Shown here: positions 1-7,279 of the stretch, piece by piece
Layout: every line of letters starts with the position of its first letter
Numbering within the stretch: position 1 is the first letter of the stretch
From: Candidatus Woesearchaeota archaeon
Lineage (GTDB): Archaea; Nanobdellota; Nanobdellia; Woesearchaeales; WJKV01
Assembly (NCBI GenBank): GCA_019323495.1
Contig: JAHWHE010000054.1
Span: forward strand, 1 to 34,211
Reading direction: 5' to 3'
DNA: 34,211 bases
The notes under the pieces: model-generated
What the model was told of the DNA's origin: nothing
The model's database searches: none
Seen by the model: only the letters and a program-made list of their open reading frames with translations
Program-made: the position numbers and the translations under genes

Positions 1-69
1 ATGTCAGACGAAGCGCCCACAAAATTCTTGAGATGCACCAAATGCAGGCACACATGGCGGGAATACTAG
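1..69 (+). CDS. tfs: Transcription factor S (TFS/TFIIS-like), C-terminal end, partial
   Basis: The frame enters from the left edge and ends at TAG 67-69. The 22 visible residues match the end of the TFIIS-type zinc ribbon: an Asp-Glu pair (residues 3-4 as seen), then a C-x2-C half site in RCTKC, and the terminal WREY typical of archaeal TFS. In this family the acidic pair is inserted into the RNA polymerase active site to stimulate cleavage of backtracked RNA. The ATG at position 1 is an internal Met, not a start, because the first zinc half site and N-terminal domain lie outside the window. The downstream gene overlaps this one by 16 nt, so the two are probably co-transcribed. Confidence 0.85.
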   Translation: MSDEAPTKFLRCTKCRHTWREY

Positions 70-302
70 CTAAATACATTGAAGGCAACAAACTGCAAGT
101 ACGTATAATCCCTAATTCTAGCAAGAATGAGATTGTAGGTTGGGATCCAGAAAAGAAAGAGCTCAGGATAAAGATAAATGCCCTGTCTGAAAAGAACAAG
201 GCGAACACGGAATTGCTTAAGTTCCTGAAAAAAGAGCTTAAACGCCCAGTCGAGATAGTAAAAGGATTAAAAAGTAGAACAAAGACTATTTTGATTCATT
301 GA
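54..302 (+). CDS. DUF167 / YggU family protein
   Basis: An 82-residue protein of the DUF167 (UPF0235, YggU) family. Visible family signatures are VRIIPNSSKNEIVG near the N-terminus, RIKINALSEKNKANTEL in the middle, and VEIVKGLKSRTKTI at the end. The family is a small alpha/beta fold found in all domains and its function is not firmly known. I chose the ATG at 54 (MAGILAKY) because the family begins close to the first strand; the upstream ATG at 33 lies deep inside tfs and would add a non-family leader. It overlaps tfs by 16 nt, which suggests translational coupling. Its last 7 nt overlap the end of a convergent 36-residue ORF. Confidence 0.85.
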   Translation: MAGILAKYIEGNKLQVRIIPNSSKNEIVGWDPEKKELRIKINALSEKNKANTELLKFLKKELKRPVEIVKGLKSRTKTILIH

Positions 303-406
303 AGTTCGTCTTCTTTATCAGAAAGATCTTTAATATGAACAGGGTCTTCGTTAAAATCAAACAGATTTCTGCTATTTATCATTGCTTTGTAACTTATCTT
401 TGCCAT
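296..406 (-). CDS. Microprotein, 36 aa, unknown function
   Basis: A short minus-strand ORF, ATG at 406 and TGA at 296-298, encoding 36 residues (MAKISYKAMINSR... ending KEDELQ). It has a good archaeal SD, GAGGTG at 414-419, seven bases before the ATG. It starts 21 nt after the stop of the zinc-finger microprotein on the same strand, so the two look like an operon. The sequence is a basic N-terminal third followed by an acidic tail, with no Cys and no membrane segment. I do not recognise a family. Support rests on the SD, operon spacing and charge pattern; lack of homologues would weaken the call. Confidence 0.5.
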   Translation of the reverse strand: MAKISYKAMINSRNLFDFNEDPVHIKDLSDKEDELQ

Positions 407-427
407 TTCTATGCACCTCTTTTTTCA

Positions 428-631
428 CTAGTAAAAATCTTCTTCAATCAAGAAGCGATTGAACATGTCTTTATTGCGGGTGCTCGCGATGAACAGGTCA
501 TAGCAATCCCGCGAACACAATATTATTTCATCTTCGCTATTTGTTGCAACATTTCGTTCCTTGTCTAATCCTGAGGCAATCCCTTCGTCAAACGACAACT
601 TTTTCCCGCAAACATAGCATTCGTTCTTCAT
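428..631 (-). CDS. Small putative zinc-binding protein, 67 aa
   Basis: A 67-residue protein with two paired cysteines, CYVC (C5, C8) and CSRDC (C39, C43), consistent with one four-Cys zinc site resembling short zinc-knuckle or TRASH-like domains. ATG at 631 is chosen because GGTGAGG lies just upstream and the first Cys pair follows at once; the longer reading from 658 would begin with TTG. A TATA-like TTTAAATA near 701-710 would give a leader of about 45 nt, which fits use of an SD. It leads a probable two-gene operon with the 36-residue ORF. The specific role is unknown; RNA or protein binding is possible but unproven. Confidence 0.65.
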   Translation of the reverse strand: MKNECYVCGKKLSFDEGIASGLDKERNVATNSEDEIILCSRDCYDLFIASTRNKDMFNRFLIEEDFY

Positions 632-700
632 TTCCTCACCAGCAACCCTAAGATACAAATTCGTTATGTTTTTTTACTAAAATTGGAAAGGGTTCGAGGT

Positions 701-710
701 ATTTAAATTA
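701..710 (-). promoter_or_regulatory. TATA-like box of the zinc-protein operon
   Basis: TTTAAATACC read on the minus strand, placed to start a transcript near 678. The rest of the 230-nt gap 632-861 is AT-rich and I see no further gene or structure in it. Confidence 0.45.
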
Positions 711-861
711 GATTAAGATAAAAACTATAGTTTCTGTTAACTTAATTATCTGATGGAAAATTAGATAAAAAACTCTCTTATTAGAAAAACAAGGCTGTAT
801 TCTGTCTGCTAAAGAAAAAAGCTCCATAAGAAATTTTGCAGAACACCATTCCTCAGTCGTA

Positions 862-1383
862 TTATTCCTGTTGAGTTCCCCACGATAGTAAAGAACTCAG
901 GCTATGGTCGATAACTTTGTTATTTTTTGCGTCCAGCTTGACATTGAGAGTATTATACGTGCTAGTGACGACAGTCAGGTTCCAGACCGGAAGATTTTCA
1001 AGTTCTTGCAGTAAAACAATTATTTTTACTGCAGATTCTGAAGGATATTTCTCTTTCATGACCTGCCGCAATCTTTCTATTGCATCATTGAATTCCATCT
1101 TGACTTCATCCAGAGCAAGCTCGCCCACAACGTGGTGCTCCTTCAGCTTCAAAGGCTTGCTTTCTGTCATATTGATGGTCTTGTCCTGCATCAGCTCAAA
1201 TACAATCACCATATCTTCTTCCTTGTTATAGAAGCCTATCTGCCAATTACCCGATTCATTAAACTCAGAATCAAGCATGACAAAGAAATGTGCAAGATAG
1301 TCTATGCTTTGCTTTTTCTGATTGTATTCTGGACTGTTTAACACAGTGTTATACAATTCGAATACTTCCGCTCTATTTTCCAT
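862..1383 (-). CDS. Conserved hypothetical protein with PepSY-like C-terminus
   Basis: A 173-residue soluble protein with no signal peptide. The C-terminal part (about residues 125-170) reads as strand-turn-strand: LPVWNLTVVTSTYNTLNVKL, then DAKNNKVIDHSLSSLL. This resembles the 'W-x-V-x ... D-a-x-x-G-x-V' pattern of PepSY-like domains seen in small archaeal proteins. The N-terminal half carries a second similar alpha/beta unit (WQIGFYNKEEDMVIVFEL). ATG at 1383 is preferred over TTG at 1392 because the TATA-like box is about 26 nt upstream of it, giving a leaderless message. Function is unknown; the domain assignment is tentative. It is divergent from taw1. Confidence 0.6.
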   Translation of the reverse strand: MENRAEVFELYNTVLNSPEYNQKKQSIDYLAHFFVMLDSEFNESGNWQIGFYNKEEDMVIVFELMQDKTINMTESKPLKLKEHHVVGELALDEVKMEFNDAIERLRQVMKEKYPSESAVKIIVLLQELENLPVWNLTVVTSTYNTLNVKLDAKNNKVIDHSLSSLLSWGTQQE

Positions 1384-1404
1384 ACTATTCAAGAAAACTC
1401 TATG

Positions 1405-1447
1405 TTATTTAATCCTTTTCACTGCTTTTCGCATAACCTTTAAAAAT
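1405..1447. promoter_or_regulatory. Divergent promoters for the PepSY-like gene and taw1
   Basis: On the minus strand TTAAATAA (1405-1412) lies about 26 nt upstream of ATG 1383. On the plus strand CTTTAAAAAT (1438-1447) lies about 27 nt upstream of ATG 1469. Both spacings imply leaderless transcripts. Confidence 0.6.
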
Positions 1448-1468
1448 GGCAATGTGAACAGGCGTCTT

Positions 1469-2380
1469 ATGCTAACAGAAGAATTAAGGCAAAAGCTGGA
1501 AAACCAGCAGTACGGCATTGCAGGCAGGCATAGCGCTGTCAAGATCTGTACCTGGACAAAGAAAAGCATAAGGGATGAAGATGTGTGCTACAAGCAACAG
1601 TTCTATGGAATAAAATCTCACAGATGCATGCAGATCACGCCGAACCTTGCATGCTGCAACAGATGCGTATTCTGCTGGAGAGATTTAAGCACTCCGACTG
1701 CTGCTGAATGGAGCTGGGAAGCAGACAGCCCAGAAGAGATCATTGAAAAATGCATTGAACAGCATAGGAAGCTTTTGATTGGATTCAAAGGAAACGAACA
1801 AGCCAACCAAGAGAAGCTTGCAGAAGCATTCGAACCTAATCAAGTAGCAATCTCATTATCAGGCGAACCCACCCTTTACCCTAAGATCAACCAATTGATA
1901 AGATTGCTGCGCAAAAGAGACATGACAACATTTCTTGTTACAAACGGCCAATATCCAGAGATTCTTGAAAAGATAGAACTGCCTACTCAATTATATATCT
2001 CAGTTGATGCACCGAACAATGAACTGTTCGAAAAGATAGAGCAGTCAGTGCATCCAGATGCCTGGGAACGGTTCAATAGGAGCTTGAATATCATGAAAAA
2101 CCTGAAATGCAAAAAAGCTCTAAGGATCACGCTAATCAAAGGCTTGAACATGGTTGATTTGGAAGGCTACAAAAATCTGATAGAGAAAGCCATGCCTGAC
2201 TTTGTAGAAGTCAAGGCATACATGTTTGTCGGCAGCAGCAGGCAAAGACTGACAATCAAAAACATGCCTTATCACGAGGAAGTCAAGGACTTCAGCAAAG
2301 AATTAGAAAATATCCTGCCCGGCTATCAGATCAAAGATGAAAAAGAAGAAAGCAGGGTTGTTCTTTTGGCACGGAATTAA
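1469..2380 (+). CDS. taw1: tRNA 4-demethylwyosine synthase (Taw1/TYW1)
   Basis: A 303-residue radical SAM enzyme that condenses N1-methylguanosine 37 of tRNA-Phe with pyruvate to form 4-demethylwyosine, the tricyclic step of wyosine synthesis. The radical SAM motif is C62-x3-C66-x2-C69 (ACCNRCVFCW). Three further cysteines, C27, C40 and C53, sit where archaeal TYW1 binds its second Fe-S cluster. The downstream segments SLSGEPTLYPKI, FLVTNGQ, YISVDAPN and RITLIKGLN are typical of the TIM-barrel core. The start at 1469 follows a TATA-like box at the leaderless distance, and the ORF upstream of it has no family similarity. Length is normal for archaeal Taw1. It ends 12 nt from a convergent gene. 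Confidence 0.95.
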   Translation: MLTEELRQKLENQQYGIAGRHSAVKICTWTKKSIRDEDVCYKQQFYGIKSHRCMQITPNLACCNRCVFCWRDLSTPTAAEWSWEADSPEEIIEKCIEQHRKLLIGFKGNEQANQEKLAEAFEPNQVAISLSGEPTLYPKINQLIRLLRKRDMTTFLVTNGQYPEILEKIELPTQLYISVDAPNNELFEKIEQSVHPDAWERFNRSLNIMKNLKCKKALRITLIKGLNMVDLEGYKNLIEKAMPDFVEVKAYMFVGSSRQRLTIKNMPYHEEVKDFSKELENILPGYQIKDEKEESRVVLLARN

Positions 2381-2392
2381 TTAAATTAAATA

Positions 2393-3007
2393 TCAAAGAT
2401 CAAAAAACATCCCGTTCCAGCCAGGATTTACCAGCCTTGTTTTTCCAATCTTATCCTCTTTGCCTTCATTTTCATGCAGATGGCCGCATATAGCAAGATT
2501 TGGTTGGAATTTTTCAATGAATTTCCTTAATGTTTTGCAGCCTGCGCTGCTTCCGTGTATTTCATCCAGTTTAGTGTTGTGCGGAGGCGCGTGCGTCATG
2601 AACACCACTTTCAATTCTTCATACATCTTCTTTAATTTCTGCAGTTGTAGTTCAAATTTTCTCCCTACAGGCTCGAATTTTGGGTTTGTCAATGCAAATC
2701 CTCCCCCGCCATAACCGAAAAACACCACCTTACCCAGATGGAAATGTTTTTCATGCAAATTTATTATGTGCGGATACTTCTTGGATGCCTTATCAATCAA
2801 TTCATTCGTCTCATGATTGCCGTGCAGGACAAGCACCGGCAATCTCAAGTTATTCAGCTCTTTAAAGAAATAATCAAGCTGGTTGCCGAATACGGTCAGG
2901 TCCCCCGGACATAAGACTATGTCTGGCTTTTCTTTTTTAATCTTGGCAAGAACCTTCTTGAATACGCCCGCATCTCCGTGCAGGTCTACGAATGCGAAAA
3001 TCTTCAT
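2393..3007 (-). CDS. Calcineurin-like metallophosphoesterase
   Basis: A 204-residue protein with the full set of calcineurin-type metal motifs: D8-x-H10 (FAFVDLHGD), GD at 35-36, GNHE at 63-66, HAPPH after residue 130, and GHLHE near the C-terminus. These bind a dinuclear metal centre and act on phosphoesters; the substrate cannot be told from sequence. It resembles the small cytosolic archaeal phosphoesterases near the YfcE/MJ0936 group. ATG at 3007 is used rather than TTG at 3016, since MKIFAFVD begins directly with the first strand. Its promoter holds a perfect 18-bp palindrome, suggesting it is specifically regulated. Confidence 0.9.
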   Translation of the reverse strand: MKIFAFVDLHGDAGVFKKVLAKIKKEKPDIVLCPGDLTVFGNQLDYFFKELNNLRLPVLVLHGNHETNELIDKASKKYPHIINLHEKHFHLGKVVFFGYGGGGFALTNPKFEPVGRKFELQLQKLKKMYEELKVVFMTHAPPHNTKLDEIHGSSAGCKTLRKFIEKFQPNLAICGHLHENEGKEDKIGKTRLVNPGWNGMFFDL

Positions 3008-3014
3008 ATTAAGC

Positions 3015-3032
3015 AATCCTGCCGGCAGGATT
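3015..3032. promoter_or_regulatory. Perfect 18-bp palindrome in the phosphoesterase promoter
   Basis: AATCCTGCCGGCAGGATT is a perfect inverted repeat without spacer. On the minus strand the TATA-like TTTTTTAAA lies at about 3031-3039 and the start codon at 3007, so the palindrome fills the stretch between TATA and the expected transcription start. That is where an archaeal repressor would block polymerase or TFB. An RNA hairpin is less likely because it would be mostly untranscribed. Confidence 0.5.
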
Positions 3033-3060
3033 TAAAAAACTTTTCATTCTTTACAGCAAA

Positions 3061-3069
3061 CTTTAAATA
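3061..3069 (+). promoter_or_regulatory. TATA-like box of the acidic membrane-protein gene
   Basis: CTTTAAATA about 30 nt upstream of ATG 3096. No SD is seen before that ATG, so the message has a very short leader or none. Confidence 0.5.
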
Positions 3070-3095
3070 TCTCTGGCCATTAATACAAAGACAAT

Positions 3096-3764
3096 ATGGA
3101 TGACATCACCATAAGAATAAACAGCAGGTCAATAGAAAGGATAGTTTGGATTGTGGTGGTTGTATTTCTCATGTTTTTATTGATATGGACAAACTGGGAA
3201 GAAGGGGCAGGAACGATCAAGGAAAAAATAGACAAGGTTCCAGAGATAGAAGAAACCCCAGAACCAGAATTAGAAGAGGAAGTTGTGCTTGAAGAAACGG
3301 AAGCTTCTGAAGAAGAACAAGAAGCAGAGGAACAGGAAGAACAGCCTGCTGAAGAAGAGGAAGTCGATGAAACAGCTGCAACTGCAGATCCTGGAACAAT
3401 TATATTTACGGTTGGCCTCCCTGAAAAGGTTGCGCGAGTTAGCACAGGCGTCAAAAAGACCCAGTATCTTTTGAAAAGCGAAGATTTCGCATCTTTGGAA
3501 ACAGTATACTTCAAAATAGACAATAACAAGAAGGATTTCATTCCTACAGTCAATGTTTATGTTTACGATAGTGATGACATCAAGAACGACTACATGGAAA
3601 CAATCACATTCATAGGGGAGAGTAAGAAAGGCAAGATCGTGGAAAAAGTAGAAAGTATCCACATATCCTTCAACGAGCTTGACAAGACAAAGACCTTTGA
3701 AGTAGAGCTAGTGGATGAAGGCGTCGTTGTCAAGACATACAAGAAAACCTTTAATTTTGGCTGA
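3096..3764 (+). CDS. Membrane-anchored protein with acidic linker, unknown function
   Basis: A 222-residue protein with a cytosolic N-terminus of about 13 residues, one membrane segment (about 16-32, WIVVVVFLMFLLIW), an extremely Glu-rich stalk (about 45-95) and a C-terminal domain (about 98-222). The C-terminal domain is rich in short strands (TIIFTVGLP, TVNVYVYDSDD, KTFEVELVDEGVVVKTYKK) and looks like an Ig-like or beta-sandwich fold, probably outside the cell. No catalytic motif is visible. The acidic stalk would act as an extended spacer. Similar membrane-stalk-sandwich proteins are common in DPANN genomes without known roles. Confidence 0.75.
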   Translation: MDDITIRINSRSIERIVWIVVVVFLMFLLIWTNWEEGAGTIKEKIDKVPEIEETPEPELEEEVVLEETEASEEEQEAEEQEEQPAEEEEVDETAATADPGTIIFTVGLPEKVARVSTGVKKTQYLLKSEDFASLETVYFKIDNNKKDFIPTVNVYVYDSDDIKNDYMETITFIGESKKGKIVEKVESIHISFNELDKTKTFEVELVDEGVVVKTYKKTFNFG

Positions 3765-3788
3765 ATTTTTAGTTTTTTCTATGCGTTG

Positions 3789-4967
3789 TTAAACACTGTA
3801 ATAATCCTGCAATACAATTTTGTCTAATTCCTTTACATCCTTCGTGATAAATAATCTTCCTTTTCCGATTGCAACAATCTTCTCTGCAAGTTTCTTGCCG
3901 TCCTTATCCAGGTTTAACCCTACCAAGCTCGTAGTGATTCCGTGCGCATTTGCCAAGGCCACTGCACTCAGGGTTTCTTTTTCAGGTTCTTCTCCAACTG
4001 TTGGAAGTGCGTCTGTGAGCAAGATCAGGTGCTTTGTCATTTCCTCTGAACTGAACAAGTCTATTGCTTTCTTTATGGTCAATGCCACGTCTGTCTGCCC
4101 TCCTGCCTTGATCTGAGTGATTTCCTTAAGTATCATGCCAAACTCATAAGTAGGAAGTAACGTGCTTTTGACATCCTCCCCAAAAACAATAATCCCCACT
4201 TTGTCCTTTTCTTCGATTGCCTTGAACGCAAGCGCAATGCCTGCTTTTTTTGCCGCATTTATCTTTTCACCCTTCATGCTGGCAGAAGCATCCAGGCAAT
4301 AAATGAGTTCTATCTCTCCTTTGCTCTGCCTAGTATGGACTTTCAAATCTTCTTTCAATAATGCAGAATGGCCCCTTCTTACCGCAGTCTTCACTGATTT
4401 CTTTATAGATATGTCCCTGTATCTTGCATCTTTTGTGTATTGTTTCACATCCTGCTTGACACCATGCCTGTCAGGCTTCACATGCAGTTTTTCTCCTAAC
4501 TGTCCTGTAGGCATCATTTTTTCTAATTCTTCTACATAAAGAACCAAGCTTGCAGTCTCGATTCCTTTTTCAGTCACCTGCTGTTCTTCATCGAGCAGAC
4601 CTTTTTCTTTTAATTTTTCTATTTTCTCTTTTATTTTTTCCTTCAGCTCTCTTTGAAATTCTGGAACCCTTATGTTTTTCTCGATGAATTTAGGATCATA
4701 GCCTGTCAATCTTCTGATAAAACGCTCACCGAACAACTTCTTTGCCAGACTGTAGTTTGTTACAAAACGCTCGAACATGGTATCGGGCATAAACCCGCCC
4801 AATCCTTGATTAAAAGAATCTGCTAATAATTTTCCGTCTTCTATGGTTTCCTTGTCATTCTCAAGAACACTTTTCATCAGCTCGCTGCCGTAGCCGAGCT
4901 TGCCTTCCATTTCTTGCGCTTCGCTGAATTGCTCTATTTCAGCTCTCTCTTCTTCCCTATCACCCAA
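3789..4967 (-). CDS. VWA-domain protein partnered with MoxR ATPase
   Basis: A von Willebrand factor A protein of about 392 residues. The metal-ion-dependent adhesion site is clear: D-x-S-x-S at 226-230 (CLDASAS), the Thr in GGQTDVA, and the Asp in LLTDALPT. The N-terminal half is helical and charged, including an EKIKEKIEKLKEKG coiled stretch. VWA proteins of this type work with MoxR AAA+ ATPases as chaperone-like pairs that assemble or activate a protein or cofactor site. The start is uncertain: TTG 4967 overlaps the moxR stop by 8 nt and is my choice; ATG 5054 would need a 95-nt overlap, and ATG 4910 is also possible. The target complex is not apparent from the neighbours. Confidence 0.85.
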   Translation of the reverse strand: MGDREEERAEIEQFSEAQEMEGKLGYGSELMKSVLENDKETIEDGKLLADSFNQGLGGFMPDTMFERFVTNYSLAKKLFGERFIRRLTGYDPKFIEKNIRVPEFQRELKEKIKEKIEKLKEKGLLDEEQQVTEKGIETASLVLYVEELEKMMPTGQLGEKLHVKPDRHGVKQDVKQYTKDARYRDISIKKSVKTAVRRGHSALLKEDLKVHTRQSKGEIELIYCLDASASMKGEKINAAKKAGIALAFKAIEEKDKVGIIVFGEDVKSTLLPTYEFGMILKEITQIKAGGQTDVALTIKKAIDLFSSEEMTKHLILLTDALPTVGEEPEKETLSAVALANAHGITTSLVGLNLDKDGKKLAEKIVAIGKGRLFITKDVKELDKIVLQDYYSV

Positions 4968-6018
4968 CTTCGCCTTCTTCTTTCTCAGGCATAAGTCCTC
5001 TGTACTGCGTATTGCTCTGCAGGAATTCCTTGAATTCTTCGTCGATGAATTCATTCACATCTTTCAAATATTTTATAGAAGGCTTAAGCTTGATCCTGTG
5101 CTTCAAGACGCTTATCAGGCTGTTTCCTATGTCATTAAAACTAACTTCTCTTCTTTTTGCGAGATACGCATTGCTTTGCGCCCTTTCATACAAGCCAATC
5201 GTTGCCCTCACGCTCGGCTTTCTTTCCAGGTCTTTGCTTTTCCTCAAGGTCCTGATGAATTCCACCATCATGTCCATCAATTTCTCAGGGAATATAATTT
5301 CTAATTTTTCTGCACTCTTCTGGATTATTTCTTTTTCTACTTGCAGATTATCAGGATATCCCATGTAAATCAAATCGAAACGGTCCATGAAAACCTCTGA
5401 CAGTCTTTCTGTGCCTGCGAAATCCTCAGGATTCATGGTGCCGATGAAAATGAAGCTTGCAGGAAGATCAACAGTATAGCTGCCGATTGTCGCTGTTCCT
5501 TCTTCAAGGACCTGCAGCAACGCGTTCTGCAGTTTTTCAGGGCATCTGTTCAATTCGTCGAAGAACAAGACGCCGTGGTTTGCCTTGAAAATCTTTCCAG
5601 GAGTGAAAGCTTCAAGGGACAACGGCCCGTACTTTATCGCCTTTATAGGATCAATATCTCCAAGAAGATCTTCTGCAGTAAGATCAGGGCTTCCCTGTAT
5701 TCTTATGAATCTTTTTTCGCCGCTTATTTTCTCTGTATCTAATTTTTGCTTTTTGCTTTTCTTTTCAATGCAAGAAGGGCAGACAGGATTTTCCAAAGTG
5801 CAATGAAATTCGCATCCTTTTACAACTTTTATCTCGGGCAGGATCGCTGCAAGATTCTTTGCCAGGGTCGTTTTTCCAATGCCCGGAGGCCCTACGATAA
5901 TGACGTGCCTGTTCATGATCAAGGCAGACTTTAATTGGTTTTTCACGCCAGCCTGACCTATAATCCAGTTGAAGTTCTCAGCCAATAGCTCGTTCTTGAA
6001 TTCAGTGGAAATCGCCAT
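4960..6018 (-). CDS. MoxR-family AAA+ ATPase with Cys-rich insert
   Basis: A 352-residue AAA+ ATPase of the MoxR / Mg-chelatase ChlI clade. Walker A GPPGIGKT is at 43-50, Walker B LFFDE at 151-155, sensor 1 Asn in GTMNPED (196), and the Arg in FMDRFD (213) suits the clade. Between Walker A and B is an insert with C69-x3-C73-x6-C80-x2-C83, probably zinc binding; a similar CPFNC-type insert occurs in archaeal ChlI-like proteins. It lies directly upstream of the VWA gene, a classic MoxR-VWA pair. ATG at 6018 is 29 nt from a TATA box on the minus strand; the longer ORF to 6180 runs into the divergent pgk gene and is unlikely. Confidence 0.92.
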   Translation of the reverse strand: MAISTEFKNELLAENFNWIIGQAGVKNQLKSALIMNRHVIIVGPPGIGKTTLAKNLAAILPEIKVVKGCEFHCTLENPVCPSCIEKKSKKQKLDTEKISGEKRFIRIQGSPDLTAEDLLGDIDPIKAIKYGPLSLEAFTPGKIFKANHGVLFFDELNRCPEKLQNALLQVLEEGTATIGSYTVDLPASFIFIGTMNPEDFAGTERLSEVFMDRFDLIYMGYPDNLQVEKEIIQKSAEKLEIIFPEKLMDMMVEFIRTLRKSKDLERKPSVRATIGLYERAQSNAYLAKRREVSFNDIGNSLISVLKHRIKLKPSIKYLKDVNEFIDEEFKEFLQSNTQYRGLMPEKEEGEVG

Positions 6019-6043
6019 ACGAGTTATTCTATATCTAGGCTGA

Positions 6044-6114
6044 TTTATAAAACTGATGGTTCGCATCAAGCGAAGCACACTACGCGCCTGCAAAAAAACA
6101 CAAGCAATATAAAT
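6044..6114. promoter_or_regulatory. Divergent promoters for moxR and pgk
   Basis: TTTATAAA at 6044-6051 (minus reading) lies about 29 nt from ATG 6018. AATATAAAT at 6106-6114 (plus) lies about 27 nt from ATG 6137. Between them is a short inverted repeat, TTCGC-5 nt-GCGAA (about 6059-6073). Confidence 0.6.
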
Positions 6115-6136
6115 GCAGAATCCCTTGTTATTGATA

Positions 6137-7222
6137 ATGGCAAAAAGAGGCAGATCAAGAAAATCAAGCAGATTCTTCACTCTAGACCAATTCAGGCTGG
6201 CTAATAAGATAATTCTTTTACGCGTTGATTACAATGTTCCATTGAAAGAAAACGGAGATATCGCAGACGATACTAGAATAAGAAAGACTTTGCCCACAAT
6301 TAAAAACCTATTGGGAAAAAGAGTGAAGCAAATCATCATCATCAGCCATCTCGGGAGGCCAGAAGGCAAGGATCCTAAATTAAGTTTAAGAAAAGTCGCA
6401 AGAAGGCTGCAGACTTTATTGAAACAGCCTGTGAAGTTCCAGAAAGCCACGCTGAAAGACAAGATTTTGGTTCTCGAGAACTTGCGATTCAGCAAGAAAG
6501 AAGAAAAAAATGACAGGAAGTTTGCAAAAAACCTGGCAAAACTTGCAGACATTTATGTCAATGACGCATTCTCAAACAGCCACAGAAAACACGCGAGCAT
6601 GTGCGCAATCACAGACTTTCTTCCGAGCTGTGCCGGCCTGCAGCTGGAAAACGAACTGAAGATTGCACAAGATGTATTGGAAAAGCCAAAGCGCCCTTTC
6701 GTCGCAATTGTTGGGGGCGTAAAACTGAATACAAAGATTCCGCTTATGAAGACCTTCGCAAAGAAAGCAGACACAATATTGATAGGAAGTGCTATCGCAC
6801 AAGAACTCGAAAAGAAAAAGAAACAAATCAGTAGAAAAATAGTCTCGCCCTTGGATTTTGTAATATCAGATTCCGCTTACATGGACATAGGTCCTTACGC
6901 CATAAAAGAATATGTAAGTATTATCAAGAGTGCAAAGACAATCTGTTGGAACGGCCCATTGGGCGCATTCGAGAAAAAGAAATTTGAAAAAGGAACAAAA
7001 ACAGTTGCAAAGGCGATCGCGGCAGCTACAAAAGAAAGACACGCATTATCTATTGCAGGGGGTGGAGAGACAATAGAGGCAATCCAGAAATACAAGCTCA
7101 CAAAAAGGTTTACGCACATCAGTACAGGCGGAGGCGCGAGCTTGCTTCTTTGGCAGGGCGCAGAACTGCCGGCTGTAAAGGCGCTCGAAAAGAATTATCA
7201 GAAGTTCAAAAAGAAATTCTAA
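6137..7222 (+). CDS. pgk: Phosphoglycerate kinase
   Basis: A 361-residue PGK, shorter than the usual 390-415, with the reductions in C-terminal domain loops. It interconverts 1,3-bisphosphoglycerate + ADP and 3-phosphoglycerate + ATP. Motifs in order: LRVDYNVPL, SHLGRPEG, VLENLRF, VNDAFSNSHRKHAS, VGGVKLNTKI, WNGPLGAFE, AGGGETIEAI and STGGGASL. Two departures stand out: the usual GGGDT is GGGET, and the usual GGAKV is GGVKL. The core nucleotide and substrate residues otherwise remain, so it is probably active. ATG 6137 is chosen over 6113 because it sits 27 nt after the TATA box. The first 15 residues are unusually basic (AKRGRSRKSSR). Confidence 0.95.
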   Translation: MAKRGRSRKSSRFFTLDQFRLANKIILLRVDYNVPLKENGDIADDTRIRKTLPTIKNLLGKRVKQIIIISHLGRPEGKDPKLSLRKVARRLQTLLKQPVKFQKATLKDKILVLENLRFSKKEEKNDRKFAKNLAKLADIYVNDAFSNSHRKHASMCAITDFLPSCAGLQLENELKIAQDVLEKPKRPFVAIVGGVKLNTKIPLMKTFAKKADTILIGSAIAQELEKKKKQISRKIVSPLDFVISDSAYMDIGPYAIKEYVSIIKSAKTICWNGPLGAFEKKKFEKGTKTVAKAIAAATKERHALSIAGGGETIEAIQKYKLTKRFTHISTGGGASLLLWQGAELPAVKALEKNYQKFKKKF

Positions 7223-7230
7223 ACAAAATA

Positions 7231-7275
7231 TTTATAAACCAAAAAGGATTTTGTATATAAATAAGAAAGAGGTGA
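7231..7275 (+). promoter_or_regulatory. Promoter and SD for the Kef-type antiporter
   Basis: TTTATAAA at 7231-7238, just after the pgk stop, would start a transcript near 7260. A strong SD, GAGGTGA at 7269-7275, lies four bases before the GTG start at 7280. The second TATA-like run at 7252-7262 is too close to the start to serve. Confidence 0.55.
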
Positions 7276-7279
7276 GGCA

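Noticed and set aside
299..568. 89-codon plus-strand frame after the DUF167 gene
   Set aside because: It lies opposite the two minus-strand microprotein genes, which have SD sites and a Cys pattern; this frame is Phe/Ile-rich without a family.
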